Made by a program: the position numbers and the translations under genes | In this document: positions 9,505-18,419 of the stretch, one piece after another | Position numbering within the stretch: position 1 is the first letter of the stretch | Layout: every line of letters starts with the position of its first letter | Notes under the pieces: model-generated | The model's input: only the letters and a program-made list of their open reading frames with translations | The model's database searches: none | What the model was told of the DNA's origin: nothing | Assembly (NCBI GenBank): GCA_903894995.1 | Contig: CAITSG010000070.1 | Coordinates: 1-45,345, forward strand | DNA length: 45,345 nucleotides | Source of the DNA: an uncultured Burkholderiales bacterium | Lineage (GTDB): Bacteria; Pseudomonadota; Gammaproteobacteria; Burkholderiales; Burkholderiaceae_C | Direction of reading: 5' to 3'

Positions 9505-10221
9505 ATGACCACAATCCGACTGATTTCATCCATGGCCACCAAGGCCTTGCTGGCCGACCTGGTGGCGCTGTACAACGCGCAAGCGCCTGACGTTCAAGTG
9601 CAGCTTGAGTCGGTCGGCGGCGTCGATGCCGCCAAGCGGGTGCAAGCGGGCGAAGCCTTTGACGTTGTGGTGCTGGCCAGCGACGCCATCGACAAACTTG
9701 TCGCCAGCGGCCATGTGCTGGCAGGCAGCCGCGCCGACCTGGTGCGCTCGGGCGTGGCGGTGGCCGTGCCTGCGGGCCAGCCTGTACCCGACATCTCGAC
9801 CGAAGCCGCACTCAAAGCCGCCATTCTGGCCACGCCCACGCTGGGCTATTCCACGGGTCCGAGCGGCGTGCAGCTGGCCAAACAGTTCGAGGCCTGGGGC
9901 ATTGCCGAAACGATCGCCCCCCGCATCGTGCAGGCCAAACCCGGCGTGCCTGTGGGTTCGCTGGTGGCGCAAGGCGATGTGGCGCTGGGCTTTCAGCAGC
10001 TGAGCGAAATGCTGGGCGTGCCCGGCATCACCATCGTGGGCGGATTGCCCCCGGCGGTGGAGATCATCACCACCTTCTCGGGCTCGGTGGCAGCCACCAG
10101 CAACCAAGCCGATGCCGTGCGCACCATGCTGGCGTTCTGGGCATCGGCCGCTTGTGCCGACACCAAGGTGCGCCACGGCATGCAGGCGGCCCCCGTAGGA
10201 GCGACGCCCCCGTCGCGATAA
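9505..10221 (+). CDS. Substrate-binding-domain protein (ModA-like), no recognisable signal peptide
   Basis: MTTIRLISSMATKALLADLVALYNAQAPDVQVQLESVGGVDAAKRVQAGEAFDVVVLASDAIDKLVASG; ModA-like fold signature. C-terminal APVGATPPSR and stop lie within a repeat unit. Confidence 0.8.
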   Translation: MTTIRLISSMATKALLADLVALYNAQAPDVQVQLESVGGVDAAKRVQAGEAFDVVVLASDAIDKLVASGHVLAGSRADLVRSGVAVAVPAGQPVPDISTEAALKAAILATPTLGYSTGPSGVQLAKQFEAWGIAETIAPRIVQAKPGVPVGSLVAQGDVALGFQQLSEMLGVPGITIVGGLPPAVEIITTFSGSVAATSNQADAVRTMLAFWASAACADTKVRHGMQAAPVGATPPSR

Positions 10222-10482
10222 GCCTTGTGGACCACCAAGAATCGCCCCGGGGGCGGGGCTCCTACAAAAGACAGGCACTCCCCTGTGCAGGCATTCCCAC
10301 AAAATGCAGGGCATTCCCTTGTAGGAGCGACGCCCTCGTCGCGATCACCCTCGCAGACCACCACCCATCGCCCCGAGGGCGGGGCTCCCACAAAAAGCAG
10401 GCCCCCCGTAGGAGCGACGCCCCCGTCGCGATAACCCTCGCAGACCACCCCCATCGCCCCGAGGGCGGAGCTCCCACAAAAG
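10194..10482. repeat. REP/BIME-like repeat cluster B (3 units)
   Basis: Units about 10195-10269, 10319-10395, 10407-10481: GTAGGAGCGACGCCC[C/T]CGTCGCGAT...CAGACCACC...ATCGCCCCGAGGGCGGGGCTCCCACAAAA. Confidence 0.9.
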
Positions 10483-10538
10483 GCAATAGACATACCCATA
10501 TAACGAACAGTTAGAACGATTACCGGACAATCCATACC

Positions 10539-11438
10539 ATGGGTATCAGACATTACATCAAGGACATCGGACGCGGCAAAGACGGCGCACGCGCACTCGG
10601 TCGCGAGCAAGCCGCCGACCTGATGGGCCAAATCCTTGACCAACAGGTGAGTGACTTGGAGTTGGGCGCTTTTTGCATCGCCATGCGCATCAAGGGCGAA
10701 ACGCCTGAAGAGATGGCCGGTTTTCTGGACGCCACGCACGCTCGGCTGAACCAGGTTCGCTCGGGCCATGCCCCCACCGTGGTACTGCCCAGCTACAACG
10801 GTGCCCGCAAACTGCCCGTGCTCACGCCGCTGCTGGGCCTGCTGCTGGCCCGCCAAGGCGTGGCGGTGGTGATGCACGGCACAGCCACCGAAGACAAACG
10901 CGTGGGCAGTCAAGCGGTGTTGGCCGAATTGGGCATTTCGGCATCCAACACCTCGCCCCATGTGAAAGCCGGTGAAGTGGTGTTTGTGCCCACACAGGTG
11001 CTGAATGCGGGGCTGCACAAGCTGCTGGCCGTGCGCCGTGTGGTGGGCCTGCGCAACCCCGGGCACAGCCTGGTCAAGCTGATGAACCCCTGCGACGGCC
11101 CCGCCTTGGTGGTGGGCAGCTACACCCACCCCGAATATTTGCAGTCCATGTCCGCCACCTTTGCCCTGACCGGCCAGCACGCGCTGCTGCTGCGCGGCAC
11201 CGAAGGTGAGAGCGTGGCCGATGCCCGGCGCACACCGGCCATGGATGTGTTCAAAAACCACCAAACTTGGCGCGTGCAGGAACAACAAGAAGGCTCGCTC
11301 GCCAAAATGCCCGAATGGCCTGGCACCGATGCGGCGGCCACGGCGCTCTACATCGAACACGTTTTGCAAAACCTGCTGCCGGTGCCCGAACCGATGGCAC
11401 GGCAAGTTCAACACATCCTGCGTGAAGTTCAAGCATGA
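10539..11438 (+). CDS. ybiB: DNA-binding protein YbiB (anthranilate phosphoribosyltransferase-like fold)
   Basis: MGIRHYIKDIGRGKDGARALGREQAADLMGQILDQQVSDLELGAFCIAMRIKGETPEEMAGFLDA. Confidence 0.9.
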   Translation: MGIRHYIKDIGRGKDGARALGREQAADLMGQILDQQVSDLELGAFCIAMRIKGETPEEMAGFLDATHARLNQVRSGHAPTVVLPSYNGARKLPVLTPLLGLLLARQGVAVVMHGTATEDKRVGSQAVLAELGISASNTSPHVKAGEVVFVPTQVLNAGLHKLLAVRRVVGLRNPGHSLVKLMNPCDGPALVVGSYTHPEYLQSMSATFALTGQHALLLRGTEGESVADARRTPAMDVFKNHQTWRVQEQQEGSLAKMPEWPGTDAAATALYIEHVLQNLLPVPEPMARQVQHILREVQA

Positions 11439-12304
11439 GCACTCCCACACCGTTTTCCGACCTGACCCCAAGCCGCCGCCACCCGATCGCACCATCGCCA
11501 CGCGGAGTCAGCCATGATCCCTCGGTGTTCAAAGGAACATGCACGCTGGTCGGTGCAGGCCCGGGTGACCCGGAGCTGCTGACACTCAAAGCCGCCCGAG
11601 CCATTGCCCGCGCCACCGTGCTGCTGGTCGACGATCTGGTCAACGAAGCCGTGCTCGAACACGCATCGCCCACGGCCCGCATCGTGCATGTGGGCAAACG
11701 CGGCGGCTGCAAAAGCACGCCGCAGGCCTTCATCGACAAGCTGATGATCACCGCCGTGCAAGAAGGCGAGCATGTGGTGCGCCTCAAAGGTGGCGACCCG
11801 TTTATCTTTGGGCGGGGCGGCGAAGAAGTCGAACACCTGCGCCAAGCGGGCATTGACGTGGAGGTGGTCAACGGCATCACCTCGGGCCTGTCCGGCATGA
11901 GCAGCTTGGGTGCCCCGCTGACCCACCGCGAGCACGCACACGGCGTGGTGTTTGTCACAGGTCACGCCAAACCCGGCGACAGCGGCACCGACTGGCCTTT
12001 GCTGGCCCACACCGCCCGACAAGCCAAACTGACGCTGGTGATCTACATGGGCGTGAGCAGCCTCAACACCATCCGCCAAGGTTTGCTGCAGGGTCTGCCT
12101 GCCACAACGCCTGTGGCCATCGTGCAGCACGCCAGCTTGCCCGTGCAGCGCCAAGCCTTGACCACCTTGGGTGATCTGGTCGAGACAATGGCCCAGCAAG
12201 GCCTGCAAAGCCCCAGCATCATCGTGGTAGGGGACGTGGTTCAAGGTGCGCGGGACTGGGGCATGCCACAAACACATCTACAGCCCATGGCATTGACCGC
12301 CTGA
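11435..12304 (+). CDS. cobA: Uroporphyrinogen-III C-methyltransferase
   Basis: GTCTLVGAGPGDPELLTLKAARAIARATVLLVDDLV, VRLKGGDPFIFGRGGEE, GITSGLSG; ATGA overlap with ybiB. Confidence 0.93.
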   Translation: MSTPTPFSDLTPSRRHPIAPSPRGVSHDPSVFKGTCTLVGAGPGDPELLTLKAARAIARATVLLVDDLVNEAVLEHASPTARIVHVGKRGGCKSTPQAFIDKLMITAVQEGEHVVRLKGGDPFIFGRGGEEVEHLRQAGIDVEVVNGITSGLSGMSSLGAPLTHREHAHGVVFVTGHAKPGDSGTDWPLLAHTARQAKLTLVIYMGVSSLNTIRQGLLQGLPATTPVAIVQHASLPVQRQALTTLGDLVETMAQQGLQSPSIIVVGDVVQGARDWGMPQTHLQPMALTA

Positions 12305-12419
12305 ACCACCGCACCCAATTAAAAATTCAAACATTTTGCAAAGGGGCATACCGAATCCCGTTCATGAACACATTAGACTTCGCCGAGCGGTACTTTTCGC
12401 CGCTTAAATGGAGTAGTTC

Positions 12420-12848
12420 ATGGGACTTTTTGATTCAATCGCAGGCCAAGTCGCCCAACAAGCCACAGCTGCCCTGTCGGGCCAAGCCGGTGCGGGTGGG
12501 GACAAAATGATGCAAATGGTGATGGGCTTGCTCAACAACCCCGAACTGGGCGGCATCAGCGGCTTGGTCAGTGCTTTCCAGAAAAACGGCCTGGGTGACA
12601 TCGTTGCTTCTTGGATTTCCAACAACACCAACTTGCCCATTTCGGCTGCGCAAATTCAATCTGTCTTGGGCCAAGGCCCGTTGCAGGATTTGGCTACCAA
12701 AACCGGCTTGTCCACCAACGAAGTGGCCTCCAACCTGTCCGAGCACTTGCCCGGACTGGTTGACCAACTCACACCGAACGGCCAATTGCCCAGCGGCGAC
12801 CTCATGGCGCAAGGCATGGGCATGCTCAAGGGCTTCATGAAGTCCTGA
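12420..12848 (+). CDS. yidB: YidB family protein (DUF937)
   Basis: MGLFDSIAGQVAQQATAAL...WISNNTNLPISAAQIQSVLG...LSEHLPGLVDQLTPNGQLP. Confidence 0.9.
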   Translation: MGLFDSIAGQVAQQATAALSGQAGAGGDKMMQMVMGLLNNPELGGISGLVSAFQKNGLGDIVASWISNNTNLPISAAQIQSVLGQGPLQDLATKTGLSTNEVASNLSEHLPGLVDQLTPNGQLPSGDLMAQGMGMLKGFMKS

Positions 12849-12861
12849 ATTTGAACCTGTG

Positions 12862-12881
12862 AACGTCCCCAGGGGCGTTTT
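12862..12881 (+). terminator. Putative Rho-independent terminator after yidB
   Basis: AACGTCCCCAGGGGCGTTTT: bulged GC stem then T-run. Confidence 0.5.
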
Positions 12882-12930
12882 GCTCGGGGTTAAACCGGTC
12901 TTCGAGCACAAGCCCCTTACACTCCGCGCC

Positions 12931-14157
12931 ATGAAGACATGGGATGTGGTGATTGTGGGTGCCGGGGCTGCCGGTTTGTTTTGCGCAGGCGTGGCGGGCC
13001 AGCGCGGCTTGAAGGTGCTGGTCATCGACCACAGCGACAAGGTGGCGGAAAAAATCCGCATCTCGGGCGGTGGGCGTTGCAACTTCACCAACCGGCTGCT
13101 GGACGCGTCAGCCCCGCAAAAGCACTTCATCAGCCAAAACCCCCACTTTTGCCGCTCGGCCCTGTCGCGTTACACCACACAAGACTTCATCGATTTGGTG
13201 CAAAAACACGGCATCGCCTTTCATGAAAAGCACAAAGGCCAGCTGTTTTGCGACCACTCGGCCGAAGACATCATCCGCATGCTGCTGGCCGAATGCGCCG
13301 CAGGGGGTGTTGAAATCCGCAGCGGGTGCGCGGTCCAATCGGTCCAAGCGCCGTCCGACAATCAGCCCTTTTACATTCTGGAAACCCAACAAGGCGTGGT
13401 GCAAACCACCGCACTGGTGGTGGCCACAGGCGGCTTGTCCATTCCCAAAATCGGGGCCAGCGACTGGGGCTACCGCATCGCCAGCCAATTCGGTCTGCGC
13501 CTGGTGGAGCGTCGCCCGGGTCTGGTGCCCTTGACCTTTGACGGTGAGGCTTGGGCACCTTATGCCCAGCTGGCCGGCCTGGCGCTGCCCGTGGGCATCG
13601 AAACCGGTGAGAAAAAAAACCGCATGCACTTCGACGAAGACCTGCTGTTCACACACCGGGGCTTGTCGGGGCCGGGCGTGCTGCAAATTTCCAGCTACTG
13701 GCATGAAAGCACACCGATCCGGCTGAACCTGGCACCCGAGGTGAATCTGCCCGAGCGCCTGCAAGAAGCTAAATTGCGCTCCAAAAAACTGCTGGGCAAC
13801 GAGCTGGCCAGCCTGGTGCCCAGCCGCTTGGCCGAGGCCTGGGTCAGCCAAGACCCCGCCCTGCAACGCACCGCCGCCGACGTGCCCGACAAGGCATTGA
13901 ACAAATTGGCCGAGGCATTGTCCAGCTGGCAACTCACGCCCACGGGCAGCGAGGGCTACAAAAAAGCCGAGGTCACGTTGGGCGGGGTGGACACACGCGA
14001 TGTGTCATCGCAAACCATGGAGTCCAAACAGCCGGGGCTGTACTTCATTGGCGAGGTGATCGACGTGACCGGCTGGCTGGGCGGCTACAACTTCCAGTGG
14101 GCCTGGGCCAGCGCCCACGCTTGTGCGCTGGCTTTGGCGCAGAAGCACGCTGCTTAA
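12931..14157 (+). CDS. NAD(P)/FAD-dependent oxidoreductase, HI0933/YhiN (BaiN) family
   Basis: MKTWDVVIVGAGAAGLFCAGVAGQRGLKVLVIDHSDKVAEKIRISGGGRCNFTN ... GVDTRDVSSQTMESKQPGLYFIGEVIDVTGWLGGYNFQWAWASAHACA. Confidence 0.95.
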   Translation: MKTWDVVIVGAGAAGLFCAGVAGQRGLKVLVIDHSDKVAEKIRISGGGRCNFTNRLLDASAPQKHFISQNPHFCRSALSRYTTQDFIDLVQKHGIAFHEKHKGQLFCDHSAEDIIRMLLAECAAGGVEIRSGCAVQSVQAPSDNQPFYILETQQGVVQTTALVVATGGLSIPKIGASDWGYRIASQFGLRLVERRPGLVPLTFDGEAWAPYAQLAGLALPVGIETGEKKNRMHFDEDLLFTHRGLSGPGVLQISSYWHESTPIRLNLAPEVNLPERLQEAKLRSKKLLGNELASLVPSRLAEAWVSQDPALQRTAADVPDKALNKLAEALSSWQLTPTGSEGYKKAEVTLGGVDTRDVSSQTMESKQPGLYFIGEVIDVTGWLGGYNFQWAWASAHACALALAQKHAA

Positions 14158-14240
14158 ACAAACACCCCCTGCTGCCTGATTGATTCGGACTCACCCCTAA
14201 GACTTGTATTGGGCATAGCAATCAGCGCCTCGATCCGTGT

Positions 14241-14580
14241 TTGAGCCCCGCCCTCGTGGCGACTCTTGGTGGTCTGCGAGGCTTTTCGCGACGAGGGCGT
14301 CGCTCCTACAAGAGGCTTCCTGCATTTTGTGGGAGCCCCGCCCCAGGGCGATTCTTGGTGGTCTGCGAGTGTGATGGCCAGGGGAGCGTCGCCCCAACAG
14401 GAGGCAAGCTGCATTTTGTAGGAGCCCCGCCATCGGGGCGATTCTTGGGGGTCTGCAAAGGTGATCGCGACGAGGGCGTCGCTCCTACAAGCAACCCTGC
14501 ATTGTGTAGGAGCCCCGCCCTCGGGGCGATTTTTAGTGGTCTGCGAGGGTGATCGCGACGGGGGCGTCGCTCCTACAAGA
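14241..14580. repeat. REP/BIME-like repeat cluster C (4 units)
   Basis: Units about 14241-14312, 14326-14401, 14414-14491, 14503-14579: TTGTAGGAGCCCCGCC[..]GGGGCGATTCTTGGTGGTCTGCGAGGGTGATCGCGACGAGGGCGTCGCTCCTACAAG; inverted relative to cluster B. Confidence 0.92.
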
Positions 14581-14627
14581 GCGACATCTCTGCCAACATC
14601 ATTGGGTCACATTCATCGTAGCAACCA

Positions 14628-15977
14628 TCAAGTGCTAACGGCCTTTGGGGTGAGGGCTTTGGCAGGTGCCAGGGGCTCGCCCCCTTCAGTGGCCAGCAGC
14701 ACGCCTTCGCTGCGAAAGCGCATGCAACTGTCAAACATCAAATCAGAAATCAGGCCTTTGTGGCCATTGTGCAAATCGTTGATCCAGAAGCTGGTCTCCA
14801 GCGTCACCTCGCCAGCGGCCACTGAAGCGATGAGCACATCCCCAGCGGGATCGGGCAGTACGCGGGACGCGTTTTTAAGCGATTGCAAAATCAATTCACG
14901 CGCCCGGGGATAGTCGGCCACATCGGCAATTTTCATCAAAAAAGAAACCCGAAAATCGTCGTTGCTCAGGGTGTGGTTTTGCAACACGCCCTTGATCACA
15001 CTGCTGTTGGGGATCAGGCTTTCGGTGCCTACCGCATCGCGCACCACCAGGGCGCGGCTGCTCATTTGCACCACACGCCCGGTGATCTTGTCGATGGTCA
15101 CGTAATCGCCCACCTTGAGCGCCCGCTCCAGCAACACATACAGACCGCTGACGTAGTTGACCACGAACTCCTGCAAGCCAAAGCCCAAGCCAATGCCCAT
15201 GGCACCGGCAAAAGCAGCCAAGGTCGTCAAATCAATGCCCGAGCTGACCAGCACACCCACCAAGGTGAATGCAAAAATGCCCATACTAAAGAGGCGCGTC
15301 AGGATCAGGGCATCGTTGCCCTGAATGGTTTCTTGCCGTGCATAGCGTTGCAGCAAGCGGTTCACCAGGTCGGCAATTTGACCCGCCACCGTCAGCGCCA
15401 CCACCCCCATGAGCACCCCGGTGACGATGTTGGCGCCTTTGAACACTTGCTCGCCAATGGAAAACTCGATGGCCCGAATGTGTGCCGTGATGGGTTGGAA
15501 CAGACCAAAAAAAGTCAGCACCACAACGACCACGGCCCCCCATTCAAACAGGTGCAAAAAAATCCGCAGAACCTCGTGAGGATGCAGCACATGCCTGAAA
15601 AACCACCCGCCCGCCCGAATGGCCAAAACCCAGAGGGTCAAGGCCAGAACTTTCCACAGCACCATCAAGTCGTGAGCGCTCCAGCCCAAGGCCTGTCCAC
15701 CCCAAAACAGCAGCGACAAACACAGCACGGCCACCACAGCAGCCCCCATGGTTTGGATGCCTGACTGAACATGCCGCAGCCAAGGCCCCTGCAGACGCAC
15801 GCGGGCCAGCGCGAAATGACGCACCCCATAACCCCAAGCGATACAGGCCAGGCACAGTGCGCACTGCAACACAAAACTGCAGAGCGACAGTTGGCCATAG
15901 GCGTGGTAGGCCATGGATTGGTAATAACCATCGCCGCTCATCACGACTTGATCGATGCGCATGAAGCTCAGACCCAT
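14628..15977 (-). CDS. Mechanosensitive ion channel, MscS family
   Basis: TLAAFAGAMGIGLGFGLQEFVVNYVSGLYVLLERALKVGDYVTIDKITGRVVQMSSRALVVRDAVGTESLIPNSSVIKG. Confidence 0.94.
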   Translation of the reverse strand: MGLSFMRIDQVVMSGDGYYQSMAYHAYGQLSLCSFVLQCALCLACIAWGYGVRHFALARVRLQGPWLRHVQSGIQTMGAAVVAVLCLSLLFWGGQALGWSAHDLMVLWKVLALTLWVLAIRAGGWFFRHVLHPHEVLRIFLHLFEWGAVVVVVLTFFGLFQPITAHIRAIEFSIGEQVFKGANIVTGVLMGVVALTVAGQIADLVNRLLQRYARQETIQGNDALILTRLFSMGIFAFTLVGVLVSSGIDLTTLAAFAGAMGIGLGFGLQEFVVNYVSGLYVLLERALKVGDYVTIDKITGRVVQMSSRALVVRDAVGTESLIPNSSVIKGVLQNHTLSNDDFRVSFLMKIADVADYPRARELILQSLKNASRVLPDPAGDVLIASVAAGEVTLETSFWINDLHNGHKGLISDLMFDSCMRFRSEGVLLATEGGEPLAPAKALTPKAVST

Positions 15978-15994
15978 GATTCGGACCTTTCCAC

Positions 15995-18298
15995 TCAGAA
16001 ACTGAAGCGCCGACCCAACTGAAGGAACAGGTTGTACGCCCGACCGGATCCTCTGGCCGCACCCAAATAAATGTCACCGATCTTGCTGTCCACAGCCACA
16101 AACAAAGTGCCGCTGTAACGGGCACGCAGGGTCTCACCAGCGTCCCAGACATCGCCAGCTTCAAGCACAGTGCCCACAAAGGTTTTTTGGTTCAACAAAC
16201 CACCATCGGTCAATCGGTACATGTAGGTGCCATGCAAGTGGGCCAAGTGGTCCCCCACCAACTGTCCCATGCGATACGCCCCCATGGACTGAAACCCTCC
16301 CAAGATCAACTGGGAAGGGCTTTTGCACTTGACACAATTCAATGACACTTGGTCCTGCGCCCAGTTGAAGCCGAAGTTAAAAATATGCGGCCCCAGCGCA
16401 GTGGCCCACTTGGCGCTCAAACGCCCACCGGAATAATCCGCTCCGGAGATGCCCTGTTCGTAGATGGCATTCAGGTAAAAGCCCCGGGTGGGAAAGCTCA
16501 GCGAATCGAGTTGGTCGATCTGCACTTGGGCTCTCAGACCGTTGAAGCGCAGCGTGTCTGTTCGCGAGCCCGTGTCGGCCAACTCGGAAGCGGTGTCCAA
16601 GGTTTGCTGAATGCTGCTCGAAGTCACCCCCAGTTTGATGTTGGCCTTGCGCTCAAAGTCATAAACCACACGGGCATCCAAGCTTCGGGTGGTCTGGTTG
16701 TAATAGGCCAGTTTGATGTTGCTTCGGTCGTCTTTGTCGATGACAGACTTGTACAGCGGCAAGTAGTTGCGATCCCACGAAACCCCGGTTTCGGCACTCC
16801 ACCCTGCGCCCAGCGGCTGGTAAAGCCGGGCGGCCAACTCAGACTGCGTGCCCACTCGGGCATCGAGTGAAAACTCCAAACCCGAAGGGGTCAACCACGG
16901 TCGGCGGTAACCAAAACCCGCTGTGAATTGGGTCACACCGCCCGATTCGGTCGAAAAACCCAGGGTGGTTTTCATGAAATGGGGGCTATAGGGCTTTTCT
17001 CGCACGGTCACCACCAGTTTGTATTGATCGCCCTGAACTTGCGCCAAGCTGTAGCTGACCAATTCAAAGTAACCGCTGGTGTACAGCGCATCGATGTGGC
17101 GTTCAGCCTCTTTGGGCTTGAATTCCTGCCCCAACAACCCGGCCAAAGACTCTTGAATGAACTGGGCTGAGACATCTTGGTGGCCTTGCGCCTCAATGGC
17201 CACGATGCGTTTTTCCCTTTGGTCAAACGACAGCTCTGTCTTGCTCAGGCTTTCCACCCCGCCTGCATCGGCTTTCAATTGGGTCAAACGTGCCTGCACA
17301 GTGCCAAGGGCCGTCTGGCCTCGCTGAACAATCTCTCGGGCGCGGTTGAAATCTGCAAAGCCAATGTCAGCCAAGGCCGGTGCAATCAACACATCCTGGG
17401 GGCGCAGCAAAGCCAAATTTCTTTTCTCATTTTGACGAATCAAAATATCCAGCATGCGGTTGGCCACCACCAAGGCATGGTTGGGCGCATCGGATTTCGC
17501 TTCGTCGATGCCCCCAGCCAAATACGAAGCGACCACCACATCGGCGCCCTCGCTCAAAGCCACCTCAATCGGCAAATTGGCCACCAACCCACCATCGACG
17601 TAGGTTTCACCATCGACCTCGACAGGCGCAAAAACAGCAGGTGCGGCCATGCTGGCCCGGATGGCCAAATGCAAGGCCCCCCGGTCAAACACCTTCATCT
17701 CGCCATCTCGGTAGCGGGTGGCCACCGCCCGAAAAGGAATCTTCAAATCGTTGAAATCAATGTGGGGCGGAACATGGGCCGTCAAATCCTGCAGCAGCGC
17801 CAGAAACCGCTGACCATCGCTGACGCCACGGGCAAAACTGGGACCGCCATTTTTGATGCCAAACTCCAGCTCCACCGGGTACTTTTGCTGGTAAGCCCGG
17901 GTGCGCGATGGCAACTCCAACCGGTTAAGTTGGTCCAGCGCCACTTTGGACGGGTCCAAGCCCCCGACCACGCGTTCAATGTCGTCGGTGGACAAGCCGC
18001 TGGCATACAAGCCACCAATCACGGCCCCCATGCTGGTGCCCACAATTCGGGCAATCGGGATGCGGTCTTGTTCCAACTTGCGCAAAACGGCCAAATGCGC
18101 GAACCCTTTGGCCCCACCACCGGCCAAAACCACCACGACCGAAGGGGCTGGGGCCCGAACAGAGACAGATGCAAAGGCAGAGGCATGCCGATGGTCCACC
18201 TCTTGGGCTTGCAACAAGCCTGGAGCCCACAAATGACCCGCCAGCATGGGCACCAACAGCCAATATTGAGCTTGCATTTGAATGGGTTTGGCGTTCAA
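15995..18298 (-). CDS. Patatin-like phospholipase with POTRA and Omp85-type beta-barrel (PlpD-like, type Vd)
   Basis: VVVVLAGGGAKGFAHLAVLRKLEQDRIPIARIVGTSMGAVIGGLYASG (GXSXG), DGGLVANLPI (DGG), POTRA-like segment, C-terminal barrel ending FLQLGRRFSF. Confidence 0.92.
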   Translation of the reverse strand: MNAKPIQMQAQYWLLVPMLAGHLWAPGLLQAQEVDHRHASAFASVSVRAPAPSVVVVLAGGGAKGFAHLAVLRKLEQDRIPIARIVGTSMGAVIGGLYASGLSTDDIERVVGGLDPSKVALDQLNRLELPSRTRAYQQKYPVELEFGIKNGGPSFARGVSDGQRFLALLQDLTAHVPPHIDFNDLKIPFRAVATRYRDGEMKVFDRGALHLAIRASMAAPAVFAPVEVDGETYVDGGLVANLPIEVALSEGADVVVASYLAGGIDEAKSDAPNHALVVANRMLDILIRQNEKRNLALLRPQDVLIAPALADIGFADFNRAREIVQRGQTALGTVQARLTQLKADAGGVESLSKTELSFDQREKRIVAIEAQGHQDVSAQFIQESLAGLLGQEFKPKEAERHIDALYTSGYFELVSYSLAQVQGDQYKLVVTVREKPYSPHFMKTTLGFSTESGGVTQFTAGFGYRRPWLTPSGLEFSLDARVGTQSELAARLYQPLGAGWSAETGVSWDRNYLPLYKSVIDKDDRSNIKLAYYNQTTRSLDARVVYDFERKANIKLGVTSSSIQQTLDTASELADTGSRTDTLRFNGLRAQVQIDQLDSLSFPTRGFYLNAIYEQGISGADYSGGRLSAKWATALGPHIFNFGFNWAQDQVSLNCVKCKSPSQLILGGFQSMGAYRMGQLVGDHLAHLHGTYMYRLTDGGLLNQKTFVGTVLEAGDVWDAGETLRARYSGTLFVAVDSKIGDIYLGAARGSGRAYNLFLQLGRRFSF

Positions 18299-18352
18299 AC
18301 CAAGAAGTTGAAATGATTATTTTAACCAGCGCACCAGTCACCAAAAACCACT

Positions 18353-18381
18353 AAAAAGGCTCGCATCTTGCGATGCGAGCC
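18353..18381 (-). terminator. Rho-independent terminator of the outer-membrane beta-barrel gene
   Basis: Minus strand GGCTCGCATC-GCAA-GATGCGAGCC-TTTTT: 10-bp perfect stem, tetraloop, T-run. Confidence 0.9.
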
Positions 18382-18419
18382 CTCAAAACAAGCAAGCCCA
18401 AGCAGGGCCTACAAGAGGA

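Noticed and set aside
9993-11501. 502-aa minus-strand ORF
   Set aside because: Antisense to ybiB; its long VGAPPSGRWVVVCEGDRDEGVAPT stretches are translated repeat cluster B. GC-rich shadow ORF.
14241-14552. 103-aa plus-strand ORF of VGAPPSGRFLVVCEGDRD repeats
   Set aside because: Pure translation of repeat cluster C; no start signal or coding evidence.
14241-14580. Possible CRISPR array (regularly repeated ~75-90 bp units)
   Set aside because: Units are long, internally palindromic and diverged, with short conserved linkers instead of unique spacers; no cas genes. Fits REP/BIME-like repeats.
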